A stretch of 62,546 nt of DNA from Clostridia bacterium (GCA_017457305.1 JAFTHP010000030.1:1-62546), one strand, 5' to 3'; positions 8,428-18,205 are shown, numbered from the stretch's first letter. The notes: generated from the sequence alone by a model not told the origin. A program made the numbers and translations.

Positions 8428-10635
8428 ATGAAAAAGTTAATGGCGCTTTTGTTGGCAGTTATGATGCTATCAACATGTTTGCTTGTTGCAGCTTGTGGCG
8501 GAGCATGCAAAGATGGCCACACAGATGCTAATCATGATGGTGTTTGTGACGAATGTGCAACAGGCGATCTTGAAGTACAACACGAATGGAAATACACTTC
8601 AGGAACAAAAACAACATGTACCGAAGCCGGCACCGAAACATACACATGTACAGTATGTTCTGCAACGGATGTTAAAATAACTAAGCCAGCTTATGGTCAC
8701 ACATGGGAGTATCAAGAAACAGTAGAAGCAGATACTGATACAGTTGGTGGCGACGTTTACAAATGCAGCAGATGTAAGCAAGTCGAAACAAGAAATTCTA
8801 CTCCAGCTTATGGTGAAAACCCAACACTAAATGCTGATGACTACTTTAGACTTCAGTATGTTGTATCAGATAAAGGTGGAGAATTTATTCGTCTAGAAAG
8901 TGAACGCAACTATGATGACGTATTTGTGTACAACTTTGCAGCAAGCAAGGAAGAGGAAATTGACGCTCTTTATGCCGATATTTTGGCAAAACTTGATGCA
9001 GCAGAAAGATACGACGAATCCAAGCATAGAAACATTCCAACAAAAGACGATAAGGGTAATGACGTTTACGATCACGAAGCAGCTTACTACGTAGCTAACA
9101 AAGAAGGTTTTGAGCACGAACTTTACGACCCATACATGGATTATCTCGATTACGTTATAGAGCAATATCAATATGCATATGTATTCTACTGTGTATATGA
9201 TGATGCCGAATGGGAAGAAAAGTACAACGCTATTTCCGACTACCGTACAGAAATGGTAAAGGACTACTATGCACTGTTCCGCAAGATTCACGAAACGCAA
9301 TTTAGAGAATTCTTCTTTAGCCCCGAAGAAGGCTGGACAGAAGAAGATATCCAAGTTGCTTTGACAATGTCCGACTCATATGGTAAGGAAGAATATGCTG
9401 CTCTCAACAAGCGTGCAGATGAAATTTTGCTCGAGTTCAGAGATATCAAGCACGCAGATACAGATGCAAAGGTTCTTGATTTGTACGAAGAATTTGTTGG
9501 CATTAACAACCAAATCGCTGCACTCGCTGGCTATGATAACTATGTTGAGTATGCTTATGAAAATGTATACGAAAGAGAATACAGCCCAGCTGACGTTGAA
9601 AGAATGAGAGCTTTTGTTAAGCAATATATTTCTCCTGTATATGGAAAAATCCTAACAAAGTATAAGAGCAGCGGATCCTACAAATTTTTTGGTGTTGCTG
9701 ATCAATACAAGAGTGCACTATTAGAAGAATCCATTTTCGATTCTCCTCTTACAGCAAATATAGTAGCTGACTACTTGAGCGAACTCAACAGTAAGGCTTT
9801 CGACAAGGAAATCAATTTCTACGAAGAAGCAAACAAGTTGTTCAAGAATGGTAACTACTTCACGGGTAAACACCAAGGTGCTTTCAGCTACTACATCCCA
9901 GCACAAAATGCAACAATTTTGTTCTTTGGTCCAGGTAGCTACAGTGGTGCATTTACATTTGTTCACGAATTTGGTCACTACTACCAAAACATCTATAATC
10001 CAGGACTTTCTCTCAACATGGACCACGACGAAACACAATCTCAAGGTAACGAAATGTTGATGCTAGCTTGGTTGGAAAACTACCTTGACGAAAAATTTGA
10101 TGATGATCATTTAGATTTGTACACAACAGTAAAATACGACAATCTATTCAACAGCATGGCTATCGTTATGCTTGCTACAGCAGTTGACGAATTTGAGCAA
10201 GCTGTTTACACAGGCAGTTGGGGAACAGCGGCTCAATACAGAGAAATTACCAAGGACGAATACGATTCTCTATTCGAAGCTATCATGAAAGATTATGGTA
10301 TTGCTGGTTCCTTGAACTCTGCTTACTGGCGTTTTGTTGTTATCGAAGCTCCTTGCTACTACATTTCTTACGCAATGAGCGCCCTTCCATCAATGGGTAT
10401 TTATGTTAAAGCGCAAAAGGACGGATTTGATGCAGCGCTAGATAGTTACCTAAAACTATTTGCATTCAGCGATGAAGAATCTCTTTGCAAAGTTTTGGAA
10501 ACACAAGATGGCGACGATATCATCGATAAAGAAGTAACCGCAACTTACGAAGAAATCTTGAACTACTGTGGTTTGCAAGGTCCATTCCAAGAACAACTTT
10601 ACATTGACTTAAAGGACTATCTAGCCAATGAATAG
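8428..10635 (+). CDS. Surface lipoprotein, M3-family (oligoendopeptidase F-like) metallopeptidase
   Basis: A 735-residue protein with a lipoprotein signal (lipobox VAAC near residue 22), then one copy of an aspartate/cysteine repeat (HTDANHDGVCDEC) and a Cys-pair region (CTVCS, CSRCK) to about residue 125. The bulk is an acidic, helical catalytic domain with the zinc motif HEFGHYY and a following glutamate in SQGNEMLML, the arrangement of the M3/PepF clan. It is probably anchored outside the membrane and degrades peptides. PepF enzymes are usually cytoplasmic, so the lipoprotein form is less usual. The gene has its own promoter and a strong terminator, so it is monocistronic. Substrate size is not deducible. 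Confidence 0.85.
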   Translation: MKKLMALLLAVMMLSTCLLVAACGGACKDGHTDANHDGVCDECATGDLEVQHEWKYTSGTKTTCTEAGTETYTCTVCSATDVKITKPAYGHTWEYQETVEADTDTVGGDVYKCSRCKQVETRNSTPAYGENPTLNADDYFRLQYVVSDKGGEFIRLESERNYDDVFVYNFAASKEEEIDALYADILAKLDAAERYDESKHRNIPTKDDKGNDVYDHEAAYYVANKEGFEHELYDPYMDYLDYVIEQYQYAYVFYCVYDDAEWEEKYNAISDYRTEMVKDYYALFRKIHETQFREFFFSPEEGWTEEDIQVALTMSDSYGKEEYAALNKRADEILLEFRDIKHADTDAKVLDLYEEFVGINNQIAALAGYDNYVEYAYENVYEREYSPADVERMRAFVKQYISPVYGKILTKYKSSGSYKFFGVADQYKSALLEESIFDSPLTANIVADYLSELNSKAFDKEINFYEEANKLFKNGNYFTGKHQGAFSYYIPAQNATILFFGPGSYSGAFTFVHEFGHYYQNIYNPGLSLNMDHDETQSQGNEMLMLAWLENYLDEKFDDDHLDLYTTVKYDNLFNSMAIVMLATAVDEFEQAVYTGSWGTAAQYREITKDEYDSLFEAIMKDYGIAGSLNSAYWRFVVIEAPCYYISYAMSALPSMGIYVKAQKDGFDAALDSYLKLFAFSDEESLCKVLETQDGDDIIDKEVTATYEEILNYCGLQGPFQEQLYIDLKDYLANE

Positions 10636-10658
10636 GTTTTAATAAATCTAAAGAGCAT

Positions 10659-10692
10659 AAAACAGACTCTCGTAACGGAGAGTCTGTTTTTT
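10659..10692 (+). terminator. Intrinsic terminator of M3 lipoprotein gene
   Basis: Perfect stem AACAGACTCTC / GAGAGTCTGTT with a six-base loop, followed by TTTTATT. Confidence 0.9.
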
Positions 10693-10831
10693 ATTGGCTT
10701 GTTCGTGTTAAAAAAATGATCGTTACTTGGGCAAAATAATTATTTTAATTGATAAAAAACTGTTGATGGTTATTTGCATAAACAATCAAAGACGCTTTCA
10801 TATCTCAATCAAACAGACAATAAACTACAAT

Positions 10832-11392
10832 ATGAATATAATTTGGACAAGCCTTGTTTGTATTTGCATATTGGTTTTGATTGTAATCAGCCCCAACGGG
10901 GTGTTGAGAGTGTTAACGCAAAGCGCTACGCAAGCATTGGAGTATTGCGTGCAGTTGTGTGCAGTTTACTGTGTCTGGATGGGTATCTTGAAGGTGGCGG
11001 AACGGTGCGGAATTGTGGATAACTTGGCAAAAAGAATTGGTAAGATAACAAGGTTTTTATTTGGGGATATTTCAACTGCGGCGAGTAAATACACAAGCTT
11101 GAACTTGTCCGCCAATTTGCTGGGTGTAGGAAATGCTGCAACCCCATCGGCAATAAGTGCCATCAAGGATATGGAACGGGGGAGCACTCTTTCTCGTGCG
11201 GGAGCAATGCTCTTTGTGCTAAACGCCAGCAGTATTCAGCTAATACCTACAACTGTACTAGGGTTGCGTTCCGCATTTGGATCGGCAAACCCATCTTCGG
11301 TGATTTTGCCAACATTGATTACAACCGTTGTAAATACTGTTGTTGGCATAATGTTGGTGTGCGTTGCTTATCCTCGCAAGGTGAACAAATGA
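10832..11392 (+). CDS. spmA: Spore maturation protein A
   Basis: A 186-residue integral membrane protein of the nucleoside-recognition (Gate) family. The start at ATG 10832 gives the N terminus MNIIW, matching the usual SpmA beginning and length; an in-frame ATG further upstream would add 35 unlikely residues. The conserved NLLGVGNAATPSAISA segment is present. SpmA and SpmB act in spore core dehydration and heat resistance in Bacillus and Clostridium. There is no clear ribosome-binding site. A possible mother-cell (sigma-E-like) promoter, GCATAAA 10776-10782 with CATATCTCAAT 10799-10809, is tentative. The stop overlaps the spmB start by four bases. Confidence 0.9.
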   Translation: MNIIWTSLVCICILVLIVISPNGVLRVLTQSATQALEYCVQLCAVYCVWMGILKVAERCGIVDNLAKRIGKITRFLFGDISTAASKYTSLNLSANLLGVGNAATPSAISAIKDMERGSTLSRAGAMLFVLNASSIQLIPTTVLGLRSAFGSANPSSVILPTLITTVVNTVVGIMLVCVAYPRKVNK

Positions 11393-11892
11393 GTGCGTTT
11401 GTTCCGCTTCTTATTGTTGTGCTTGTTGTTTTTGCCATGTTTAAAAGGGTTAACGTGTACAATGCTTTCGTGGATGGAGCAAAACAGTCGGTGCCCCTTT
11501 GCGTAAACATTATTCCGTATATCGTAGCAATGTTCTTGCTTGTCAACTTGTTGCAGGCAAGTGGTGTGGGGGATTTTATTGTAAAGTACTTAGCCATCCC
11601 CTTTGGATATTTGGGTATTCCGCCACAGTTAGTGCAGCTAATGATACTGCGCCCCTTTTCTGGTAGTGGTAGCTTGGCAATTTTGTCCGACGTGTTGCAA
11701 CAGTATGGCGCAGATAGCTACGTTGGCCGTGCCGCATCGGTAATCATGGGCAGTTCCGAAACGGTTTTTTATATTTCAGCGGTGTATTTTTCTCAAACCA
11801 AGGTAAAAAAGTTGGGTTGGGCAATACCAATTGCCTTATTTTGCAATTTGCTGGGCGGTGTTGTTGCCTGTTTGTTGTGCAGAGTGATGTAG
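11389..11892 (+). CDS. spmB: Spore maturation protein B
   Basis: A 167-residue membrane protein, the partner of SpmA, with the conserved stretches RPFSGSGSLAIL and MGSSETVFYISAVYF typical of SpmB. ATG 11389 overlaps the spmA stop (ATGA) and has an AAGGTG site in front; the longer GTG start at 11359 is rejected because it runs into spmA without a ribosome-binding site. It acts with SpmA in late sporulation. No terminator is evident before spoIIE 134 bases on, so read-through is possible. Confidence 0.92.
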   Translation: MSAFVPLLIVVLVVFAMFKRVNVYNAFVDGAKQSVPLCVNIIPYIVAMFLLVNLLQASGVGDFIVKYLAIPFGYLGIPPQLVQLMILRPFSGSGSLAILSDVLQQYGADSYVGRAASVIMGSSETVFYISAVYFSQTKVKKLGWAIPIALFCNLLGGVVACLLCRVM

Positions 11893-12025
11893 CACAAGGT
11901 GGTTTTTGCTACAAAAAAGTGCAAACTGTAACAAATAATAGCAAAAGTGGTCAGCAATGTTGGCGTATCATCTAAGTTAACAAATAATGGCTTGCTATGC
12001 AAGCTACAAGTAACGGAGATGTCGC

Positions 12026-14281
12026 ATGAAGAAACTATCTGCCAAGTCAGTCTTGTTGTATATAACCTACACCGCCCTTTGTTTGACAACGGTTGGACTA
12101 TTTGAGGGGCTTTTGTCCTTTGGTTTGTTTGTTGGAGCTATTTATTGTGTCAATCCAATTGTTGCGGCATTGTTGTATTTGCTAACTTCTTTGTTGGGCG
12201 GAGCAAATATACTTGTGCACTCTGCTGTTAGATGTGTCGTTATGCTTGCTTTTTGGGGATTGCACAAAATTATCAAGCGCAAAATCAACAAGGGCTATTT
12301 GCTGATTTACCAAATAGTAGCAAATATTTTTTACCTAAGTTATCAGTTTACCAACTATTTTGTGTTTTTTGACAAACTGCTTTTTGTGGCATTGGGCGTA
12401 GCATTCGCATATATTTGTTTGTACGTGTTTAGGGCGGTTTTTGTAAGGGGAATTGCCTACAAATTGCAACTAGATGAACAAATTTGCGTTGCGTTGTTTG
12501 TTATTGTTGCCAGCTATAGCCTGTCCAAGTTGGACGTGTGGAATCTGTCGTTGTTGTACTTTGTTGCTCCCTTTGCTATATTGTTTTGCATGTCGGCCTT
12601 TTCCCACAAGTCGGCGCTAGTTTGTTCCATTTTGGTGGGTATGGGTAACCTGTTGGCTAGCGGTACTACCGATTGCTTGGCTTTTTGCGTACTTTCAGCA
12701 TTGGCGGCGGTGTGCTTTTGCAATATCAACAGATACGTTTCGGCAGTGGCGGTTGTATTGGTTGACGTGCTTATGTCCTTTTTTATGGATTTGCACGGGC
12801 AGTTCAGCACAGTAGCATTTGTTCCCACCGTTGTATCGTGTTTTGTTTTTATTGTCGTGCCTAGTAGTGTGTACAACTATTTGATGGATACAAGTGGCGG
12901 TTGTGCCGAAAAGTATCTTGGCAATAGCCTTTCCAAGAAGGTGGGCACTTATTTGTCCAAACAGCTGTATCGCTTGTCCGACGTGTTTTTATCCATGAAA
13001 AATGCCTTTTTGTCTCTATCTATGGGGCAAATTTCTGCCGAGCAAGCGCAGCGAACTGTTGCCAAGGAGTGTTCTCAACGAGTATGCAAGGATTGTACGT
13101 TGCGCAATAACTGTTGGCGAACTAACCTTGCTCAAACGGAAAAAGGTATGCTCAATTTGGCGGAATGTGCCATCGTCAAGGGCAAGTGCAGCATATTGGA
13201 TGTTCCCCAATGGTTATCCGTCAAGTGCGATAGGGTTTCGGCAATAATATCGGAAATTAACAGTCAAGCGGAGCAGTACAACCAGTATTTGCAACGAGCG
13301 CAAACCGCCGACAGTAGTAAGCTGTTGCTTGGCGAGCAAATGGGCGGAGTATCCAGTTTGTTGCTTAAGCTTGCCACCGAGTGCAAAAACCGTATTAGCT
13401 ACGATCACAACAAGGAACAGGAACTTGCCGAAAGATTGGTTTTCCACAATATTATGTGCGTTGGTGCCACCGTTGCAAGACAAGGAACAATGCTTACCGT
13501 ATCCGTTACCGTTGCAAGAAAGGACGTTGACAAGGACGCCATTTGCAAGATAACTTCCGCCTTAGTTAAACAAAATATGATGGTGGAAAAGGTTGAACAA
13601 ACGGAAAGCTCCACTTGGGTAAACGTACACATGGCTGTACAACCACGCTACAACGTAAGTTTTGGTGTGGCGTCGGTGGCAAAGGACGGCAGTGTAATCT
13701 CTGGCGACACGCACACCGCTATCAAAACGGACAATGGCAAGTGTATTGTTGCTTTGTGTGACGGGATGGGCAGCGGAGAGCGTGCCGAAGAAATGTCTGC
13801 AACGGCTATCAGTTTGGTGGAAGGTTTTTACCGTGCTGGATTTGATAACGACACAATACTATCCTGCGTCAACAAGCTACTCACTAGTTGCGGTAACGAA
13901 GTGTTTTGCGCTGTGGATATTGTTGTGCTAGATATGTACAATGGACTTGCAGACTTTATCAAGTTGGGCGCAAGCATTGGCTTGGTCAAGTGTGGCGATA
14001 CAACGCAAATTGTGTCGGGTAGTAGCCTTCCACTAGGGGTACTGGACGAGATGAGCCCAGCAATCACCAAGAAGGCCCTTGGCCAAGGGGATATTGTTGT
14101 TTTATTGTCCGATGGAATAGTGGATTGCTTCAACGACACAAACAGGGTTGCCGAAGTATTTGTTGAGTATTGCAATGCCACTCCACAAAGTATAGCGCAG
14201 GCAATGCTTGCCAAGGCTATGAAAAACAGCAAAAACAAGCCCACTGACGACATGACTGTTGTGGTTGCCAAGCTTGTATAA
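12026..14281 (+). CDS. spoIIE: Stage II sporulation protein E (PP2C-type phosphatase)
   Basis: A 751-residue protein with about ten hydrophobic segments over the first ~290 residues, a central region containing a small Cys cluster (CKDCTLRNNC), and a C-terminal PP2C/SpoIIE phosphatase domain with the metal-binding LCDGMGSGE, LLSDGIVD and PTDDMTVVV motifs. SpoIIE dephosphorylates SpoIIAA to switch on sigma-F in the forespore and takes part in polar septation. It is somewhat shorter than the Bacillus subtilis protein. The ribosome-binding site is ACGGAG. I looked for Spo0A boxes (TGTCGAA) in the 133 bases upstream and saw none. Confidence 0.94.
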   Translation: MKKLSAKSVLLYITYTALCLTTVGLFEGLLSFGLFVGAIYCVNPIVAALLYLLTSLLGGANILVHSAVRCVVMLAFWGLHKIIKRKINKGYLLIYQIVANIFYLSYQFTNYFVFFDKLLFVALGVAFAYICLYVFRAVFVRGIAYKLQLDEQICVALFVIVASYSLSKLDVWNLSLLYFVAPFAILFCMSAFSHKSALVCSILVGMGNLLASGTTDCLAFCVLSALAAVCFCNINRYVSAVAVVLVDVLMSFFMDLHGQFSTVAFVPTVVSCFVFIVVPSSVYNYLMDTSGGCAEKYLGNSLSKKVGTYLSKQLYRLSDVFLSMKNAFLSLSMGQISAEQAQRTVAKECSQRVCKDCTLRNNCWRTNLAQTEKGMLNLAECAIVKGKCSILDVPQWLSVKCDRVSAIISEINSQAEQYNQYLQRAQTADSSKLLLGEQMGGVSSLLLKLATECKNRISYDHNKEQELAERLVFHNIMCVGATVARQGTMLTVSVTVARKDVDKDAICKITSALVKQNMMVEKVEQTESSTWVNVHMAVQPRYNVSFGVASVAKDGSVISGDTHTAIKTDNGKCIVALCDGMGSGERAEEMSATAISLVEGFYRAGFDNDTILSCVNKLLTSCGNEVFCAVDIVVLDMYNGLADFIKLGASIGLVKCGDTTQIVSGSSLPLGVLDEMSPAITKKALGQGDIVVLLSDGIVDCFNDTNRVAEVFVEYCNATPQSIAQAMLAKAMKNSKNKPTDDMTVVVAKLV

Positions 14282-14304
14282 ATATAAACATATGGGGGAT
14301 TTTT

Positions 14305-14898
14305 GTGTACGTATTGGATAATTCTGTTGTGGTAGGGGATAACGTTACTATCGAGCCTTTTGCTGTTATCAAGGGAAACAGCGTGATAGGCGATAACACA
14401 GTAATTGAAAGCTTCAGTTATATTGTCAACTCTACCATAGGCAGCAATTGCAGGGTAAAATCTTCGCGCATTGTAGATAGCGTGGTAGGAAATAATACTT
14501 CCGTTGGTCCCAACGCACATTTGCGCGATGGCGCCGTGGTGGAAGATAATTGTCGCATCGGCAACTTTGTGGAAATTAAAAATTCCACGTTACATAGTGG
14601 GGTAAAGGCAAGCCATCTAGCTTATGTTGGCGATGCCATCGTGGGGCAAAAAACAAACATTGGTTGCGGTGTAATTTTTGTCAACTACAACGGCAAACAG
14701 AAAAGTCGCACTGTTGTTGGTAGCAACTGTTTTATTGGTTGCAATACCAATCTTGTTGCGCCTGTTACGGTGGGGGATAACTGCTACATTGCTTGCGGTA
14801 CCACGGTAGACAAGGATATTTGTAGTGGCGCTTTTGGCATAGGCCGAAGTTATCTTGTTGTCAAGGAAGGGCGTGCAGAAAAGTATTTAAGAAAATAA
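14305..14898 (+). CDS. Free-standing GlmU-C-like hexapeptide acyltransferase
   Basis: A 197-residue left-handed parallel beta-helix protein made of hexapeptide repeats. It aligns by eye with the C-terminal acetyltransferase domain of GlmU: GNFVEIK, then KASHLAYVGDA with the catalytic His, VNYNG in place of NYDG, and LVAPVTVGDN. The N-terminal uridylyltransferase domain is absent. The expected RLRPGA motif reads HLRDGA, so substrate binding may differ. It starts at GTG 14305 with GGGGGAT in front, 24 bases after spoIIE, so it may be cotranscribed with that sporulation gene. Possible roles are GlcN-1-P acetylation or another sugar N-acetylation in envelope or spore polymer synthesis; this is inference. 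Confidence 0.75.
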   Translation: MYVLDNSVVVGDNVTIEPFAVIKGNSVIGDNTVIESFSYIVNSTIGSNCRVKSSRIVDSVVGNNTSVGPNAHLRDGAVVEDNCRIGNFVEIKNSTLHSGVKASHLAYVGDAIVGQKTNIGCGVIFVNYNGKQKSRTVVGSNCFIGCNTNLVAPVTVGDNCYIACGTTVDKDICSGAFGIGRSYLVVKEGRAEKYLRK

Positions 14899-14912
14899 GA
14901 TTTTCTCAAACT

Positions 14913-14954
14913 AATGCTTTTGAACAACAAACGTGTTGTTCGCGAGCATTTTTT
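14913..14954 (+). terminator. Intrinsic terminator
   Basis: Inner stem GAACAAC / GTTGTTC and outer AATGCT / AGCATT, followed by TTTTATT. Confidence 0.8.
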
Positions 14955-15048
14955 ATTGCAGAAGCGTTAATGGTGAGATTTTGCATGTGTCAAAAAGATA
15001 ACAAAGTTTAACGGCATCATCCACTATCTGTATGTATAAAAAATGATA

Positions 15049-15077
15049 TTGACTTGTTGTTGTGTAAATGTTATAAT
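15049..15077 (+). promoter_or_regulatory. Promoter of pullulanase gene
   Basis: TTGACT (15049-15054), 17-base spacer, TATAAT (15072-15077). A perfect DnaA-box-like TTATCCACA overlaps its end (15077-15085), probably by chance. Confidence 0.8.
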
Positions 15078-15092
15078 TATCCACAGAAAACA

Positions 15093-15110
15093 ACAACGAC
15101 TAGTCGTTGT
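15093..15110 (+). promoter_or_regulatory. 18-bp palindromic operator candidate
   Basis: ACAACGACTAGTCGTTGT is a perfect palindrome placed about 16 bases after the -10 box, at roughly +9 to +26 of the transcript. That is a classic roadblock or repressor position. The regulator is unknown; a LacI/MalR-type protein would fit the gene's function but is not in the window. Confidence 0.6.
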
Positions 15111-15147
15111 GCGTTTTTATGTACTACAAAAAAGGAAGGCAATATTT

Positions 15148-17934
15148 ATGAAAAAGTTAGTGGCATTTTTACTTGCTTTAGTATTGATTTTCTCATTGTG
15201 TTTGGTTGCCTGCGAAAAACCAGACAATGATGGGGACGTTCCTGGTGGAAATCCTGATGATATTCCAGGTGAAAACCCCGGCGAAACTCCTGGAGGTGGC
15301 GATGATAATCCAGGGGAGGACAAACCTTCTGGAGGAACAACAACGCCTAATGAATTTGATATTGATATGAATATTGGTGTTAATCAAGGCGAATTTGAGT
15401 CCTTTGAAAAAGACGTTGGCGCTAACGAAAGACAACTTCGTATCTTTTGGAGAGAAGCTGAGCACGATTATAGCGACAACGATATTTGGCTGTGGTTGCC
15501 AAATGCCGCAGGTCAATTGTATCCATTTATTCCTTGCTCCTATGGTGGTGTCGTTGTAGTTAATGTTCCTGCAGGCACAAGCGAAGTTGGCTTTATTATC
15601 AGAGCCAACGCAACCATTCACGAGGGAACAACTTGGACGGACGCTACAAAGGTATATGATGGAGACAGATTTGTCATTTTGTCTGGCGACATTACTGACG
15701 TTTATCTAACAGGAAAGAATCCTTATCAATTTACTAGTGAAGATGGAGGAAAAACATTGCAAATCATCCGCGAAGTTACAAAGATGTCCATCACAACACT
15801 TTCTTCCATTACATACAAGGTTATTCCTACAACAACCATTGAAACATTGGAAGATATTACAGTTACTTGTGATGGCAATCCGGTCAAAATCAAGTCAATT
15901 AGTTCATTGGGAAACAAAGCTTCAACGGGAACAATTGTTTTGGAAGAAGAAATTGACTTGTCCAAGACGTATCAAGTTACAATCAAAGGTTTTAATTGTA
16001 TCAACGCATTCCCATTGGAAGTTTTTGACACGGCAGAATTTGTTTCAAATTACACATACGACGGAAATGATCTTGGCGCAGTGGTAGACGCAACAGGCAC
16101 AACCTTTAAGCTTTGGGCACCAACAGCAAGCAAAGTTGTTCTCAACCTGTTCCCAAGAGGAAACGATTGCAACGCAACATCCAACGTAGAAATGGTTCTT
16201 GGCGAAAAGGGCGTTTGGTCCTACCGTGCAGAAGGCGTTGGTCACGGAACATACTACACATATTCTGTTACAACTTGTAACGGCGAACAAGAAGCTGTTG
16301 ACCCATATGCACGTGCAGCTGGTGTAAACGGCGAACGTGGTATGGTTGTAGATTTGGCACAAACCAATCCAGATGGTTTTGCACAAGAAACCTACTTAAA
16401 TGGCCTTACTAACTACGGTGAAGCTGTTTTGTGGGAAGTTCACGTGCGCGATTTCTCCAATATGCTCACTCAATCACAATACAAGGGCAAGTACCTTGCA
16501 TTTACCGAAACAGGCCTAACAAACAGCAGTGGATTGCCAGCAGGTGTAGACTACATCAAGGCTCTTGGAGCAACACACATCCATTTGTTGCCAGTTTACG
16601 ACTACAAGACAGTAGACGAAGCTAATCTTGATACCCCACAATTTAACTGGGGCTACGATCCTCAAAACTACAACGTTCCCGAAGGTAGCTACAGTACCGA
16701 TCCTTATAACGGCGAAGTTCGTATAAAGGAATTTAAGCAAATGGTACAAGCTTTGCACGCACAAGGTCTTGGCGTAGTTATGGACGTTGTTTACAACCAC
16801 ACAGCTGATGGCAACAGCAACCTTAACAAAGTTGTTCCTTACTACTACTATCGTTACAACCCAGATGGAAGCAACAGTAGTGGATCTGGTTGCGGAAACG
16901 ACACAGCAAGCGAACGCGCAATGTATCGCAAGTACATGGTAGATAGCGTATCCTACTGGATGAGCGAATACAAGCTTGATGGTTTCCGTTTTGACCTAAT
17001 GGGCTTGCACGATCTTAAAACAATGCAAGAAATTGAAAAAGCTGTTCACGCACTCAATCCAAATGCTATTATCTACGGCGAAGCTTGGACAATGACAACA
17101 GCTACAAGCGCACAACTTGCAACACAACCAAATATCAAAAAGATTACAGTTAGCGATGGTGCTGCAGGTGGTATTGCCGTATTTAACGATGCAATCCGCG
17201 ATGGTTTGAAGGGTAGTGTATTTACAGCAACCGAAGGCGGCTACATCAACGGAAAGGTTAATTTCGACACTTACCGCAACGTTAGATTTGGTGTTTCTGG
17301 CGGAACGCAAGCTGGTTGCAACTATACAGTTAACAACTTCAACGTTATCAACTATATGTCTGCACACGACAACCACTCCTTGTGGGATAAGATTACAATC
17401 ACAACACCAAATGCTACAGTGGAAGAACGCATGGCAATGAACCGCATGGGTGCAGCAATTGTGATGGCAAGCAAGGGAACTCCATTTATGCAAGCCGGCG
17501 AAGAAATGCTACGCACCAAGCCAAATGAAGAAGTAGAACACGGCTTTGACCACAACAGCTACAAGTCCAATGACCAAGTTAACAACATCAAGTGGGACGC
17601 ATTGACACCAGATAGCAACGAATATGCTATGATGCAGTACTATGCAGGCTTGATCCAAATGCGCAAGGCTGTTTCCGAAATTACCGACCTTACAAGCATA
17701 TACTCCTTCCCACAAGTAGAAGGGGATTACCTTGTTTGTCAACTTGCTTCACAAGGCAGTGTGAAACTTGTTATGGTAGCAAATCCACACTCAACTCCAT
17801 TTGAGTATACCCTTCCAGCAGGAGAGTGGTCACTACTTGTAAACGGAACACAAGCAGGTGCAACAGAAATTTCCAGCCACAGCGGAACAATCACAGTTGA
17901 TGCTTGCAGCACATTTATTCTTATCAAAAAGTAA
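15148..17934 (+). CDS. Surface pullulanase (GH13) lipoprotein
   Basis: A 928-residue secreted lipoprotein (lipobox LVAC) with a Pro/Gly/Asp-rich linker to about residue 60, then a CBM41-like starch-binding domain (IWLWLPN...DGDRFVILSG...DVYL), a beta-sandwich, a CBM48-like domain (FKLWAPTASKV) and a GH13 barrel. The pullulanase signature NWGYDP is present. Catalytic residues are the Asp in DGFRFDLMG, the Glu in IYGEAW and the Asp in SAHDNHS. It should cleave alpha-1,6 branches of pullulan, amylopectin or glycogen at the cell surface, feeding the importer at 30.8-36.4 kb. ATG 15148 gives a proper signal peptide and has GGAAGG ahead; the in-frame upstream ATG overlaps the promoter. Confidence 0.95.
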   Translation: MKKLVAFLLALVLIFSLCLVACEKPDNDGDVPGGNPDDIPGENPGETPGGGDDNPGEDKPSGGTTTPNEFDIDMNIGVNQGEFESFEKDVGANERQLRIFWREAEHDYSDNDIWLWLPNAAGQLYPFIPCSYGGVVVVNVPAGTSEVGFIIRANATIHEGTTWTDATKVYDGDRFVILSGDITDVYLTGKNPYQFTSEDGGKTLQIIREVTKMSITTLSSITYKVIPTTTIETLEDITVTCDGNPVKIKSISSLGNKASTGTIVLEEEIDLSKTYQVTIKGFNCINAFPLEVFDTAEFVSNYTYDGNDLGAVVDATGTTFKLWAPTASKVVLNLFPRGNDCNATSNVEMVLGEKGVWSYRAEGVGHGTYYTYSVTTCNGEQEAVDPYARAAGVNGERGMVVDLAQTNPDGFAQETYLNGLTNYGEAVLWEVHVRDFSNMLTQSQYKGKYLAFTETGLTNSSGLPAGVDYIKALGATHIHLLPVYDYKTVDEANLDTPQFNWGYDPQNYNVPEGSYSTDPYNGEVRIKEFKQMVQALHAQGLGVVMDVVYNHTADGNSNLNKVVPYYYYRYNPDGSNSSGSGCGNDTASERAMYRKYMVDSVSYWMSEYKLDGFRFDLMGLHDLKTMQEIEKAVHALNPNAIIYGEAWTMTTATSAQLATQPNIKKITVSDGAAGGIAVFNDAIRDGLKGSVFTATEGGYINGKVNFDTYRNVRFGVSGGTQAGCNYTVNNFNVINYMSAHDNHSLWDKITITTPNATVEERMAMNRMGAAIVMASKGTPFMQAGEEMLRTKPNEEVEHGFDHNSYKSNDQVNNIKWDALTPDSNEYAMMQYYAGLIQMRKAVSEITDLTSIYSFPQVEGDYLVCQLASQGSVKLVMVANPHSTPFEYTLPAGEWSLLVNGTQAGATEISSHSGTITVDACSTFILIKK

Positions 17935-17953
17935 TAAATAGTTACCATTTATC

Positions 17954-17993
17954 AATACACTCCAAGTTAATTCTTGGGGTGTATTTTTTTTGA
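17954..17993 (+). terminator. Intrinsic terminator of pullulanase gene
   Basis: Stem AATACACTCCAAG / CTTGGGGTGTATT followed by a run of T. Confidence 0.9.
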
Positions 17994-18170
17994 AGACAAC
18001 CAGTCAAGACAATAAACAAGAATATGATTGAGAACCTATTTGTCAAAAGTGTCTAGCGCGTTTCGTTATTTGGGTGGTTATTTTGAGGCATCTACTGTGA
18101 TTAAAGCAAAAGTTTCAAAAAAAATAACAAAAATATAGCAAAAAATAGTCAAAAATTGCAAAATTGGGTA

Positions 18171-18199
18171 TTGACATTGCCCTTTTGTGGTGGTATACT
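18171..18199 (+). promoter_or_regulatory. Strong promoter without an ORF (candidate sRNA promoter)
   Basis: TTGACA (18171-18176), 17-base spacer, TATACT (18194-18199). No coding sequence follows before the terminator at 18317-18355. Confidence 0.75.
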
Positions 18200-18205
18200 A
18201 TCTAT

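Noticed and set aside
8893-9354. 153-codon open frame antisense to the M3 peptidase gene
   Set aside because: Rich in Phe, Cys and Val as expected for the reverse of an acidic protein; no start signals.
13828-14520. 230-codon open frame antisense to spoIIE
   Set aside because: It lies fully opposite spoIIE and the start of the next gene, has no ribosome-binding site and a low-complexity composition; a mirror of the real coding frame.
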